64,000 bases of DNA, taken from contig NZ_JAKIHP010000002.1 of the NCBI RefSeq assembly GCF_021608265.1, forward strand, positions 372,001-436,000, read 5' to 3'. A program made the translations under genes and the position numbers. The stretch is from Flavobacterium wongokense (GTDB lineage Bacteria > Bacteroidota > Bacteroidia > Flavobacteriales > Flavobacteriaceae). Positions 44,193 through 52,810 of the stretch are shown here, one piece after another. Under the pieces are notes generated by a model that saw nothing but the letters and a program-made list of their open reading frames with translations, ran no database searches and was not told the origin of the DNA. Positions within the stretch are counted from its first letter, which is position 1; each line of letters opens with the position of its first letter.

Positions 44193-44904
44193 CCACAACC
44201 ACAACCCTCACGCTCTTACTCCCATCCTCCAGCTGTTGATACCCCGCTTTTTCATAAACATAAAACTGTGTTTCCAGCAAGGTGAATAATATTGCTGAAT
44301 TATCAGGTTGCAAAGGCAAATCAATTACAACCACATCCATCAAATCAGCTTTGTTTTTAATAATCCAGTCGGTGCTTGTCAAGGCATTAGCGTTTGCATC
44401 AAAATCAAAAGCCAGCCGGTGCAGCCTAAACCCAACAACATTGACTCCTTTGGGAAAATTGATACTCTTGGAATTTAACTGTATAGAATCCTCGTGAAGC
44501 GTATGCTCTATGAACGTTTGAACATCAGGGTTAAATTCATAACCTGTCATTTGCTTCCTGCCATCTTCGCTAGCGAGTGCCTTCTCCAATTGCCTTTCTC
44601 CCCTTTCGTTGATGGTATCACAGTTCAGGACTTCACGCATCTTTTTGGTTAGCGCATTGGCAACTGCCCAGTTATTTTCTTTTGGTAAAATGCCGGTCAA
44701 GGCTAATCGAAAGTATTTGCATTGTTTAGAAAGCCTGCCAAATTCATTGGCTGTCTGCCTACAGTTTTCATACTTTGGGGATTGCTTAAGGGTTTCGCTG
44801 GTAAAACCGCTGATGGTTCGTACAATCATCATATCATTACAAGGGTAAAAAAGTAAATCCCCTTCGCGTGCCTTAAACAATTTATCGGTAATGATCTTTC
44901 CCAT
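44176..44904 (-). CDS. Bacteroidota protein of unknown function
   Basis: 242 residues from ATG 44904 (MGKIITDKLFK); the frame runs back to 44994 through low-complexity Lys/Thr codons made by a TTGTTCGGG repeat and is unlikely to be coding there. The segment MMIVRTISGFTSETLKQSPKYENCRQTANEFGRLSKQCKYFRLAL matches my memory of a Bacteroidota family whose members share a TxxSPxFxNxRxxxxEFGRxS core; its function is not known. The C-terminal half is beta-rich. No signal peptide. Single gene. Confidence 0.68.
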   Translation of the reverse strand: MGKIITDKLFKAREGDLLFYPCNDMMIVRTISGFTSETLKQSPKYENCRQTANEFGRLSKQCKYFRLALTGILPKENNWAVANALTKKMREVLNCDTINERGERQLEKALASEDGRKQMTGYEFNPDVQTFIEHTLHEDSIQLNSKSINFPKGVNVVGFRLHRLAFDFDANANALTSTDWIIKNKADLMDVVVIDLPLQPDNSAILFTLLETQFYVYEKAGYQQLEDGSKSVRVVVVEKHGL

Positions 44905-45074
44905 AAAGTTACTCTTTTTAAAAGATTTATGTTCAGGTTTTGTTCGGGTCTTGTTCGGGGTTGTGCTACTATAAACCCGCCTTTTTCCGAACAACTATAG
45001 GGCAACGCCCAAACAAAATCCCTGCCAGTATTTTACTGCTATCGTAAACCAACCATCAAAATGCAATAATTATG

Positions 45075-45082
45075 TATCTTTG
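45075..45082 (+). promoter_or_regulatory. -7 promoter element
   Basis: TATCTTTG fits TAnnTTTG, 30 bases before ATG 45113; it overlaps the upstream in-frame start at 45080, so 45113 is preferred. Confidence 0.6.
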
Positions 45083-45112
45083 CCTGCGTTAATAAAAGGC
45101 CTTATTCTTATC

Positions 45113-45616
45113 ATGAATCACAACTTCAGAAAAGCAATTAATTCCGAAATCCCGGCCATTTGGGAAATCCTACAACAGGCTATTGAAAGAAGAAGGCAGG
45201 ATGGCAGCAACCAATGGCAGAATGGTTATCCTAATCCTGAAACGGTGCAAAACGATATCGCCAAAGGCAACGGCTTTGTGTTGACTGTTGACGGAACACT
45301 TGCCGCCTATGCTGCGGTACTCATCAATGACGAACCTGCCTATTTAGACATTAATGGAAAATGGCTTACCAACGGCGATTTTATCGTCGTACACCGTGTT
45401 GCCATACACGAAAGTTATTTAGGCCAGGGATTGGTGCAGAAAATGTTTGGCTATTTTGAGGATTATGCACTCGAAAATAACATCCACAGCGTTAAGGTAG
45501 ATACCAATTTTGACAACATCCCAATGCTTCGCATCATGGAAAAACTGGGTTACACCTATTGCGGTGAAGTCCATTTTAACGGAAGCCCGAGAAAAGCATT
45601 CGAAAAGGTTTTATAG
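45113..45616 (+). CDS. GNAT-family N-acetyltransferase
   Basis: 167 residues from ATG 45113 (MNHNFRKAINSEIPAIWEI, the usual GNAT first strand and helix). The acetyl-CoA binding segment is VHRVAIHESYLGQGLVQKMFGYFEDYA (motif A, Q/R-x-x-G-x-G/A form), and the C-terminal MLRIMEKLGYTYCGEV is typical. The acceptor substrate is unknown. A putative promoter precedes it and no operon partner is obvious. Confidence 0.9.
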   Translation: MNHNFRKAINSEIPAIWEILQQAIERRRQDGSNQWQNGYPNPETVQNDIAKGNGFVLTVDGTLAAYAAVLINDEPAYLDINGKWLTNGDFIVVHRVAIHESYLGQGLVQKMFGYFEDYALENNIHSVKVDTNFDNIPMLRIMEKLGYTYCGEVHFNGSPRKAFEKVL

Positions 45617-45696
45617 GCTGATGCATGAATTGCCGTTTACTTTTAAACCAATTTAGTATCTTAGTGGTTTAAAAAAATAAATTGCCATTTTTCATC

Positions 45697-46248
45697 ATGC
45701 CGCCAATAAAAATCCTCAAACCTGTTTTACTGCTTATCCTTTTCCTGAGTCTAGGAAATGCCTATGCCAACAAAAACCGTATTGAACGACCACAGACGTA
45801 TAAGTTCACCCTTGACAATAAGGAAGTGGTTACGTTTAAAGCTTCTGATCCTTTAATAGCTTCCTACTGCGACGAAATTGCCAGCGGACAGATTAAAATC
45901 ATTGAAGCGGAGCTGACCTACAAAACTGGTGAAATCATTACGGCACGATATAATGGGAACGATTGGCTTTCCATCAACATTGCCTATAACGGGGAATATG
46001 CAACAGTACCCAAAATGGTCCTAAAAAAAATAACCACCATACGTTTTAATACGCTCAACATTTTGTGGGGTCAGGATGATAAAAAAGCTTTTGAGGCTTC
46101 TTCGTTCTTTATTCAATTTGAAATGGGTTTTGTGCCGGTTTATCAAAAGCTTCCAAAAGTGGACATCAGTTTCAAGAAACACATCTTTTCCGAAGCCGGT
46201 GTTTGGACAGAGCAATCTAATGGCTCGATTAAATGGTCATTGCTTTGA
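45697..46248 (+). CDS. Secreted protein of unknown function
   Basis: 183 residues from ATG 45697 (MPPIKILKPVLLLILFLSLGNAYA, a signal peptide); the frame is open to 45682. The mature part is one globular beta-rich domain (YKFTLDNKEVVTFKASDPLIASYCDEI, GEIITARYNGNDWLSINIAYNGEYATVPKMVL). No family recognised. Its gap to the next gene is 71 bases and no terminator is seen, so read-through is possible. Confidence 0.68.
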   Translation: MPPIKILKPVLLLILFLSLGNAYANKNRIERPQTYKFTLDNKEVVTFKASDPLIASYCDEIASGQIKIIEAELTYKTGEIITARYNGNDWLSINIAYNGEYATVPKMVLKKITTIRFNTLNILWGQDDKKAFEASSFFIQFEMGFVPVYQKLPKVDISFKKHIFSEAGVWTEQSNGSIKWSLL

Positions 46249-46319
46249 CATTTGGAAATCGTAATAAGCTTATTAAAAGAAAACCAACCATAAACAATAC
46301 ATTACAAACTACATAAACA

Positions 46320-47057
46320 ATGGGAATATTTGACAAACTTTTTGGAAAGAAGACCGAAAACAAACCACAGGAAGAAAAGAAAGACCTCTTTATGGAAGCC
46401 TTATACCAGGAAGATGACGAAGCAACAGACGAAGTTTTTACTGTAGCTGCCGACAAGGACATTGTCATTGCGGATACTATAGGCTATGAAATCGTCCGCC
46501 CGCTAACCGATGCTCAAAGGGAAGCTGTTTATAATTCTACCATTTACATCAGCAATGGGCAGTTGTACATGCATTATTATACAGACGGATTAAAAGAAGA
46601 CCGGGACAATCCTGAGTGGCAGAATAAAGTGCTGTTCTTCTGGACTGCCGAAGAAGAGTTTCCTAAAAAATCACTTCCTGCCGCATTTGAAACCTATAAA
46701 CACAAACACTTTATCTTTAGCGGTGATACTGAGGGAATACAACTGCAGGTTGGGAAAGCCATTCCGTGGTTTGGCATGCCTGGAGAAGGCAAAAAACACG
46801 CCTGCCTGATTGATGGCAAGATGGTATCCATCCCCGAACTGAACAAAATGGGATTGGTTGATTATATAGAAATGGTGGAACTTACAGATAGCAACCTCAA
46901 CATATTGACCAATCAGGAAGAGTATTACCTGTTGGTTGACGAAAGGATTACACCTTATGAAGACGGTAATTTTTACCTAAACGGCAGATCGGTTCCAATT
47001 GATGTTGCGTACAGCGTGGGTGGAATCCATATCATCAAAATGACAACTCTGGAGTAA
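46320..47057 (+). CDS. Cytosolic protein of unknown function
   Basis: 245 residues, acidic, no signal peptide. It starts with a basic patch MGIFDKLFGKKTENK, as in proteins targeted to membranes or complexes, then an acidic stretch and a globular part with GQLYMHYYTDGLKEDRDNPEWQNKVLFFWTAEEEFP and YYLLVDERITPYEDGNFYLNGRSVPIDVAYSVGGIHIIKM. No family recognised. Its stop overlaps the start of the 53-residue ORF (TAATG), so the two are translationally coupled. Confidence 0.7.
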   Translation: MGIFDKLFGKKTENKPQEEKKDLFMEALYQEDDEATDEVFTVAADKDIVIADTIGYEIVRPLTDAQREAVYNSTIYISNGQLYMHYYTDGLKEDRDNPEWQNKVLFFWTAEEEFPKKSLPAAFETYKHKHFIFSGDTEGIQLQVGKAIPWFGMPGEGKKHACLIDGKMVSIPELNKMGLVDYIEMVELTDSNLNILTNQEEYYLLVDERITPYEDGNFYLNGRSVPIDVAYSVGGIHIIKMTTLE

Positions 47058-47218
47058 TGAAAACCAACAGGGAATGGCACGAAAAGCACCGGATGCCCAA
47101 AAATGTGACATTCGACCAAAGGGTGCAATGGCACCTCGAGCATCAGAAACACTGCCATTGCCGTCCTATTCCTAAAAAGCTTGCGGAAGAGATGACGAAG
47201 AAAGGAATTAAGTTTTAA
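47057..47218 (+). CDS. 53-residue protein with conserved WH-H-CxCR pattern
   Basis: ATG 47057 overlaps the preceding stop (TAATG); TAA ends at 47218. The peptide MKTNREWHEKHRMPKN..TFDQRVQWHLEHQKHCHCRPIPKKL matches a small protein pattern I recall from many bacteria: WHxxHxMP, then R-x-x-WHxxHxxxCxCRPxP. The His and CxC residues look like a metal site. Coupled translation with the 245-residue protein supports it as real. Function unknown. Confidence 0.75.
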   Translation: MKTNREWHEKHRMPKNVTFDQRVQWHLEHQKHCHCRPIPKKLAEEMTKKGIKF

Positions 47219-47224
47219 AGCGCT

Positions 47225-47258
47225 TTTGACATATCGAAGAATTAAAGACTTACCTTTG
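47225..47258 (+). promoter_or_regulatory. Promoter TTTG-N22-TACCTTTG
   Basis: TTTG at 47225-47228 and TACCTTTG at 47251-47258. The -7 element ends 6 bases before ATG 47265, leaving almost no room for a leader and ribosome binding site. Confidence 0.65.
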
Positions 47259-47264
47259 ATTGGA

Positions 47265-48437
47265 ATGAATCAAAAAACCCGTGTCCCCGACCCAAAGGCT
47301 ATTCAAAACGAACTTGAGAACAGCCATGCCGAATTACTTATCGCCAATAAGGAACTTGCGTTCCAGAATGAGGAAAAGGAAAAACGCGCTGCCGAATTAC
47401 TTATCGCCAATGAAGAACTTGCGTTCCAGAACCAGGAGAAGGAAAAACGTGCTGCTGAACTGGTTATTGCCAATAAGGAATTGGTTTTTCAAAATACCGA
47501 AAAGGAAAAACGCGCTGCAGAGTTAATCATAGCTAACAAGGAACTTATTTTTCAAAATGCGGAAAAGGAAAAGCGTGCTGCCGAACTGGTAATCGCCAAT
47601 AAGGAACTGGCTTTTCAGAATACAGAAAAAGAGAAACGCGCAGCCGAATTGGTCATAGCCAATATGGAACTGGCTTTTCAGAATGTAGAAAAGGAAAAGC
47701 GTGCTGCCGAGTTAATGATTGCCAACAAGGAACTGGAATCCTTTACCTTTATTTCCAGCCATGACCTGCAGGAACCCTTAAGAAAGATACAGGCATTTTC
47801 AAGTCGCATCCTTGCCGAAGAACACAGCAACCTTTCCGTAAAGGGAAAATACTATTTTGAGCGTACACAGAATTCTGCACTCCACATGCAGAACTTAATA
47901 AATGACCTGCTTGCCTATTCGCGTACCACGGTAACCGAAAGAAAATTTGAAAAATGCAGTTTGAATAAGATTATTAGGGAAGCGATGGCAGCCCTGAAGG
48001 AAGAAATGCAGCACAAAGGTGCGAACATTGAAATGGGAGAATTACACGAAGCCTGCATCATTCCGTTTCAGTTTCGACAGCTGATACAAAATCTTATTGC
48101 CAATTCCCTTAAATTCTCAAGGACTGAAGCACCGCCCCACATTACAATAAAAAGTGATTACATCAAGTATGATGCATCAAACCCAGACCGGTTTCCAATG
48201 CAGGCAGATTATTACCATATCAGCGTTGCAGACAATGGCATTGGTTTCAGTCCTGAATACAAAGACAGGATATTTGAAATCTTTCAGCGGCTACATCTTA
48301 AGGAAACTTATGATGGTACGGGAATTGGGCTAACCATTGTCAAGAAAATCGTAGAAAACCACAACGGAATCATTACTGCTACTGGTGAACCAGGCAAAGG
48401 ATGCACCTTTGACATTTACATTCCTGAGCAGCAGTAG
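47265..48437 (+). CDS. Sensor histidine kinase with tandem-repeat coiled coil
   Basis: 390 residues from ATG 47265; upstream start codons would lie inside the promoter. Residues 23-156 are six 21-residue repeats ELxIANKELxFQNxEKEKRAA plus a partial seventh: exactly three heptads each, so a long parallel coiled coil. A dimerisation domain follows with phospho-acceptor His166 (ISSHDLQEPLRK), then the ATPase domain (N box NLIANSLKFS, G1 DNGIGF, F and G2 boxes GTGIGLTIVKK). There is no membrane segment, no PAS/GAF domain and no adjacent response regulator. It probably signals to an unlinked partner from the cytosol, with the repeats acting as a rigid spacer or interaction rod. Confidence 0.92.
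   Translation: MNQKTRVPDPKAIQNELENSHAELLIANKELAFQNEEKEKRAAELLIANEELAFQNQEKEKRAAELVIANKELVFQNTEKEKRAAELIIANKELIFQNAEKEKRAAELVIANKELAFQNTEKEKRAAELVIANMELAFQNVEKEKRAAELMIANKELESFTFISSHDLQEPLRKIQAFSSRILAEEHSNLSVKGKYYFERTQNSALHMQNLINDLLAYSRTTVTERKFEKCSLNKIIREAMAALKEEMQHKGANIEMGELHEACIIPFQFRQLIQNLIANSLKFSRTEAPPHITIKSDYIKYDASNPDRFPMQADYYHISVADNGIGFSPEYKDRIFEIFQRLHLKETYDGTGIGLTIVKKIVENHNGIITATGEPGKGCTFDIYIPEQQ
47331..47735 (+). repeat. 63-bp tandem repeat, 6 full copies plus partial
   Basis: Units start at 47331, 47394, 47457, 47520, 47583 and 47646, with a partial unit at 47709. Copies differ mainly at third codon positions. Encodes the coiled-coil repeats of the histidine kinase. Confidence 0.95.
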
Positions 48438-48478
48438 CAAAACATTCAGATGATGATAATGCCACAATTAAGAGCAAC

Positions 48479-48507
48479 TTGTCAAAAGGAAATAAATTAT
48501 ACCTTTA
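48479..48507 (+). promoter_or_regulatory. Promoter TTG-N18-TACCTTTA
   Basis: TTG at 48479-48481 and TACCTTTA at 48500-48507, one base off TAnnTTTG, 21 bases before ATG 48529. Confidence 0.5.
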
Positions 48508-48528
48508 CAGCAATCAAAATCATCAATC

Positions 48529-49863
48529 ATGAAACAATCAATCTTATCTACATTGCTATTACTTGTGACAGTAGTATCATTTGGGCAAACCCAAAAAATC
48601 GAATTCGGTAAAGAATATCCTGTAAGCATTACTAAAGAATTAAATTCTGAATATAGTTTCCAACTTCAAAAAGGCGGACTCTATGCTGTTTCAGTGCTTC
48701 AGCAGGGAATCGATGTTAAGTTGGTTTTCTCTGACGGAGACAACAAACAAATCCTTGAAAAGGATTCTCCCAATGGTTCCAACGGCTATGAGCAGTTTGA
48801 GTTTACCCCAACAGCAACGAGTTTGTATCACTTGAATATCATTCGGCTTGACGAAGAAGGAAATGCTGAAAAAGGCAAGGTTACGGTTTTGATAACCAAA
48901 ATCTCAAAGGTAGAAATCCAAAGAAGGGAAAAAATCAAAAAGGAGCTCGCTCCTGAAAACGGCAAAATAGTCCAGACCTTAGACATTGATCATTTCTGGC
49001 AGGCGTTTGATAACTTAAAGCAATGCAAAACCAGGAATGACAGCATCCATAATTTCCAGACCGTATATCTGGACAGAGCCACCGATGGTTTAAAGGATTT
49101 TATTATTGCAAGGCAGTTTACCGCTGAGAAGTTTGTAGACGCCGTTGCCCATTTTCCTAAGTTTTATAAATCGGTGAGGAAAAATACTTATGAGGTTAAG
49201 AATGCTGTGCCTCTGGTAGAGGAAATTGTTTCAAAGTTCCAGCAAATCTATCCCAACTTCACACCGCATAAGGTTTGTTTCGCGATTGGAATTGTCAATA
49301 CAGGCGGAACAGTTTCCGATAAATTCCTGTTGATTGGTACAGAGGTTTCGACTTCAACAAAAAACACCGACCTATCCGAATTTAAGAATAGTGCCTTTGG
49401 CAAACAATTGGCCAGTGGCGATGACGTTATCCAGAAAATAAAGAACATTGTGGCCCACGAATATGTGCATACCCAGCAAAACACACCTTTCGACAAAAAT
49501 GCCATTAGCTGCGGATTGCTGTACAGTGCCATGCAGGAAGGTTTCTGCGATTTTATAGGCGAACTCACATCTGGCAGCCAGATTAATTTGGTTGGATTGG
49601 AATATGGTGACAAGAATGAAAAACAGGTTTGGAAAGACTTCAAGAGCGAACTTTGCAACAGCAGCAACAAAAACTGGCTGTACAATTATTCATCAGTAAA
49701 GGACAAGCCGGCTGATTTGGGTTATTATGTGGGCTATAAAATAGCGCAGGAATATTATAAAAATGCTCCGGATAAAAAACAGGCTGTTATTGATATCATT
49801 GAAATGAACGACCCAATAAAATTCCTGCAGCTTAGCAGGTACGATCAAAAACCTAAGAATTAA
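48529..49863 (+). CDS. Exported gluzincin-like metallopeptidase
   Basis: 444 residues. Signal peptide 1-19 (ending SFGQ), a beta-sandwich pre-peptidase-like N-terminal domain (about 20-130), then a helical domain with HEYVH (310-314) and a downstream Glu337 in SAMQEGFCDF: the HExxH-(22)-E spacing of gluzincins, as in DUF2268-type putative zinc proteases. The zinc ligands and catalytic Glu311 are intact. Expected in the periplasm or outside. Single gene with its own promoter. Confidence 0.85.
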   Translation: MKQSILSTLLLLVTVVSFGQTQKIEFGKEYPVSITKELNSEYSFQLQKGGLYAVSVLQQGIDVKLVFSDGDNKQILEKDSPNGSNGYEQFEFTPTATSLYHLNIIRLDEEGNAEKGKVTVLITKISKVEIQRREKIKKELAPENGKIVQTLDIDHFWQAFDNLKQCKTRNDSIHNFQTVYLDRATDGLKDFIIARQFTAEKFVDAVAHFPKFYKSVRKNTYEVKNAVPLVEEIVSKFQQIYPNFTPHKVCFAIGIVNTGGTVSDKFLLIGTEVSTSTKNTDLSEFKNSAFGKQLASGDDVIQKIKNIVAHEYVHTQQNTPFDKNAISCGLLYSAMQEGFCDFIGELTSGSQINLVGLEYGDKNEKQVWKDFKSELCNSSNKNWLYNYSSVKDKPADLGYYVGYKIAQEYYKNAPDKKQAVIDIIEMNDPIKFLQLSRYDQKPKN

Positions 49864-50009
49864 GCAATCCTGTAAAAAGCATTTATTAAAAAACTAACTG
49901 AGGTTCAGCTGTTTATTCAATAAAATATAGTATTTTTATTCTGTCAAAAATCATTTCTAACAAAACAATAACCGATAGAGCCTTGCTTTATTGGTGACAG
50001 GCTATTTTT

Positions 50010-51467
50010 ATGCGAAAAATTATTTTCCAAATCCTGATGCTCGGCTATGCTTTGAGCATCAATGCGCAACTAGCGGACGGTTCTACAGCACCCGATTTTA
50101 CAGTTACAGACCTTAACGGGAATTCCCATACGCTCTCCACCTATCTCAATGCGGGCAAAAGGGTCATTATCGATTTTTCGGATATCATGTGTGGGCCTTG
50201 TTATAAGTACAAACAAACTGAGGCAATGGCCGATTTCTACAACGCTTACGGTCCTAAAGGATCTAATGAGGTAATGGTTTTGTTTATTGAAGACGGACCT
50301 AATAATTCGTGGGTTTTGAACGGATTAAACGGCATTTACAATCCTCCGACCTTTGGCAACTGGATTGCAGGCAGTCCTTATCCTATGGCAATTTCAGAGG
50401 CTGTACCTATTGCTTTCAGCCTAAATTATTATCCCTATATCGCTTTGGTCTGTTCTAATGGCTTAACCTATAATATTGGGCAACCGTCTGCCAACAATCT
50501 AAAGTTTTGGACAGGACATCATTGTGGCGCACTTACCGGTGTTCAAAACCACGTTAAGGTTTTGGATACCGAAACCGGTTTTTGCAGCAATCCGGGAAGT
50601 TTTAAGACCAGGGTTAGAAATTATGGGACGAATCTTGTGACCAACATGGTACTCAAACTAAAGAAAAATGGAACCGTAATCAGTACAAAAACCTTTACGG
50701 GAGCTCTGGCTCAATTTGCAACCCAGGAAATATTCTTTGATCCTATAACCCTCGACCCGACTGCGCAATATACCGTCGCTGTTACCAGCGTAAATGGTGT
50801 GGCAAACAAAGAGGCAAGTTTTTCAACTGCCAATGCTACATTCCATTTGGCGCAACAAACTGGTGTTGCCATAGAAATTAAGGTTCATACTTACAGTTAT
50901 CCTGATGCGATGTCCTGGAACATAAAAAACAGTGCAGGAACAGTAGTTGCAACTGGCGGTCCTTATCCATCAGGTAGCACTTATGCAAACACGGTTTTAA
51001 CCCAAACCGCTACATTGCCCAATACTCCTGATTGTTACACTGTAGAATTATTGGCTCCAAATGGTTATGGCTGGAGGAATTTCCATGCCTATGCTGATGA
51101 TAATCCGGTAGCGGCTGGACTTGAAGTTGTATCCAACGGCACCACTGCTTTTAGTAAATTGTATGTTGGGAACTTTGGCTATTCGATAAAATATGAAAAC
51201 GTTTTTAAAGTGGGGACTTTAGGAATTGAAGAACCAATAGTGGAAACCTTTTCAATCCATCCAAATCCCACAACAGGGTTAATCCGCATTAAAACCTTAG
51301 AAAGTTTCGATTTGAGCGTTTATGACCTGACGGGCAAGTTGATTATGCATTCTGAAAACATGCCTGCTGACAGTGAGGTTAATTTGGGGACTTTACAAAA
51401 GGGAATTTATATTGCCAAAATTGTAGCAGGAGATAAATCCTATCAGAAAAAGATAGTGCTGCAATAA
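50010..51467 (+). CDS. Thioredoxin-fold T9SS cargo protein
   Basis: 485 residues. Signal peptide 1-19 (ending SINAQ); an AhpC/TlpA-type thioredoxin domain (about 20-170) with redox motif MCGPCYKYK (CxxC); a beta-sandwich middle (about 185-400); and a type A T9SS sorting domain at the end (SIHPNPTTGLIRIKTLESFDLSVYDLTGKL, KGIYIAKIVAGDKSYQKKIVLQ). A surface-exposed or secreted redox protein. Convergent with the tatD gene, with only one base between. Confidence 0.92.
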   Translation: MRKIIFQILMLGYALSINAQLADGSTAPDFTVTDLNGNSHTLSTYLNAGKRVIIDFSDIMCGPCYKYKQTEAMADFYNAYGPKGSNEVMVLFIEDGPNNSWVLNGLNGIYNPPTFGNWIAGSPYPMAISEAVPIAFSLNYYPYIALVCSNGLTYNIGQPSANNLKFWTGHHCGALTGVQNHVKVLDTETGFCSNPGSFKTRVRNYGTNLVTNMVLKLKKNGTVISTKTFTGALAQFATQEIFFDPITLDPTAQYTVAVTSVNGVANKEASFSTANATFHLAQQTGVAIEIKVHTYSYPDAMSWNIKNSAGTVVATGGPYPSGSTYANTVLTQTATLPNTPDCYTVELLAPNGYGWRNFHAYADDNPVAAGLEVVSNGTTAFSKLYVGNFGYSIKYENVFKVGTLGIEEPIVETFSIHPNPTTGLIRIKTLESFDLSVYDLTGKLIMHSENMPADSEVNLGTLQKGIYIAKIVAGDKSYQKKIVLQ

Positions 51468-51468
51468 G

Positions 51469-52116
51469 TTAGGGCCCAAAAACGGTTTTCCAATTATCGG
51501 CTACCTGCAATTTCATTTCATCCAAAGCCATCTGTTTATAATCAGAAGCTAAGGCGTATACTTGTTCCAGCGTTTCTTCTATCATGTCGGTTTCCAGGAA
51601 AAAGCGATTGTTTGGAACCATTTGAAAGACTTTTTTTAGTTCGGGATTCTGCAACAGGTATTTTCCAAAAGAGAGGTAAAAACCATTATCGAGTAATTGT
51701 TTAGCTACCTGCTCATTTTTGGAAAAGCCATGGATGATAATCGGTACCGATATTTTCAGTCGTTTTTTTATTTCAAGCAATTCATCAAAAGCTGCAACCA
51801 GATGCAATACTAAAGGTTTTCGGTATAACTCCGCTAAAGCAATCTGTTTTTCAAAAACTTCAGTTTGCAGTGCCATTGGGATTTCAATCCGCTTGTCCAG
51901 GCCACATTCGCCCAATGCAAGGCATTCCTTCAGGGATAACTTCTGTTCTATTACCTTCAAATCACTTTCCAGTCTTTCCTGATTTATATGCCATGGATGG
52001 ATTCCAACTGAATACAACGGAATGCCGGCATCAAATTCCCAAGGGTATTGATTGACCAGTTCCATAACATTGGCATCATGGGTAAACTTATGCGTATGAA
52101 GGTTATAGAATTTCAT
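51469..52116 (-). CDS. TatD-family metal-dependent hydrolase
   Basis: 215 residues, at the short end for TatD (about 250-260). Metal motifs: NLHTH (His-x-His) at residues 5-9, GIHPWH, GECGLDK, VLHLVA, IHGFS and ETDM. TatD enzymes are metal-dependent DNases or deoxyribo-hydrolases. The start overlaps the stop of the upstream DUF1684 gene by one base, so the pair forms an operon. Confidence 0.9.
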   Translation of the reverse strand: MKFYNLHTHKFTHDANVMELVNQYPWEFDAGIPLYSVGIHPWHINQERLESDLKVIEQKLSLKECLALGECGLDKRIEIPMALQTEVFEKQIALAELYRKPLVLHLVAAFDELLEIKKRLKISVPIIIHGFSKNEQVAKQLLDNGFYLSFGKYLLQNPELKKVFQMVPNNRFFLETDMIEETLEQVYALASDYKQMALDEMKLQVADNWKTVFGP

Positions 52117-52715
52117 CAGTCGTGGAATTTCTTTACGCCAGCCAGAATTTCGATGTTGAGGTTATTATCTAAAGGAACAATTGGGCAGGAATATTTGTGG
52201 TTGTAGGCACAATAGGGATTATAAGCCTTGTTAAAATCAATGGTTACCGAATTTCCTTTTGGGATTCTCATGTCAATATAACGGCCTCCAATATAGGTTT
52301 CCTTTCCACAACTCAAATCAGAAAACGGAAGGAACAGATGATCTTCAAAACCGGCTTTCTTCACCAGCTCAATGTTTTGATAGATATTGAGTGTAAAGGC
52401 CTTGCCATCGATTGTAAAAGCCAGTTCGCCATATTTTACATATTCCGGCAGACGAGTGCCTGTAGTTTTCATTTTAAACACCTTCTCGTCAGCGGTGCGT
52501 TTGAATTGGGCTTCCACAATAAATTTTTCGCTTATCGGATAAAAATCCAATCCTTTAAATACCTTAAAGTCCTCCTCAGTCAAAGGGCTTTCTTCGCGGT
52601 TGGCATATTCGGCATTGATGGTCTGCTGAAACTCTTTTGCCGTCTCAACTTTGGTTTCCTGGGCCAGAAGTGGCAATGCATTGAATAAAAATAAAAAGCA
52701 GCTTAGTTTTTTCAT
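52116..52715 (-). CDS. Exported DUF1684 protein
   Basis: 199 residues. Signal peptide 1-18 (ending LLAQ), then DUF1684: FKGLDFYPISEKFIVEAQF, GELAFTIDGKAFTLNIYQ, LFLPFSDLSCGKETYIGGRYIDMRIP and FNKAYNPYCAYNHKYSCPIVP, the family's conserved features. The fold is known as a beta-barrel of unknown activity. First gene of the operon with tatD. Confidence 0.92.
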   Translation of the reverse strand: MKKLSCFLFLFNALPLLAQETKVETAKEFQQTINAEYANREESPLTEEDFKVFKGLDFYPISEKFIVEAQFKRTADEKVFKMKTTGTRLPEYVKYGELAFTIDGKAFTLNIYQNIELVKKAGFEDHLFLPFSDLSCGKETYIGGRYIDMRIPKGNSVTIDFNKAYNPYCAYNHKYSCPIVPLDNNLNIEILAGVKKFHD

Positions 52716-52783
52716 CGGACTCTTTTCAACAAAAATACTGTAAAACTAAATACGACACTACCAATACAAGCATCAAAGTTTTT

Positions 52784-52791
52784 TACCTTTG
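52784..52791 (+). promoter_or_regulatory. -7 promoter element
   Basis: TACCTTTG fits TAnnTTTG, 19 bases before ATG 52811 of the MFS gene. Confidence 0.55.
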
Positions 52792-52810
52792 TAATATCAT
52801 TCAACAATCA

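Noticed and set aside
44905..44994. N-terminal extension of the gene at 44176
   Set aside because: It is made of TTGTTCGGG-type repeats giving Lys/Thr/Pro codons, and a good start exists at 44904.
47331..47735. Could the regular 63-bp repeats be a CRISPR array or intergenic satellite?
   Set aside because: Units are adjoining with no spacers, stay in one reading frame, and encode a heptad coiled coil inside a kinase gene.
49979..50003. Hairpin AGCCT / AGGCT immediately before the ATG at 50010 as a regulatory RNA switch
   Set aside because: Only 5 bp with a 15-base loop; too weak to claim.
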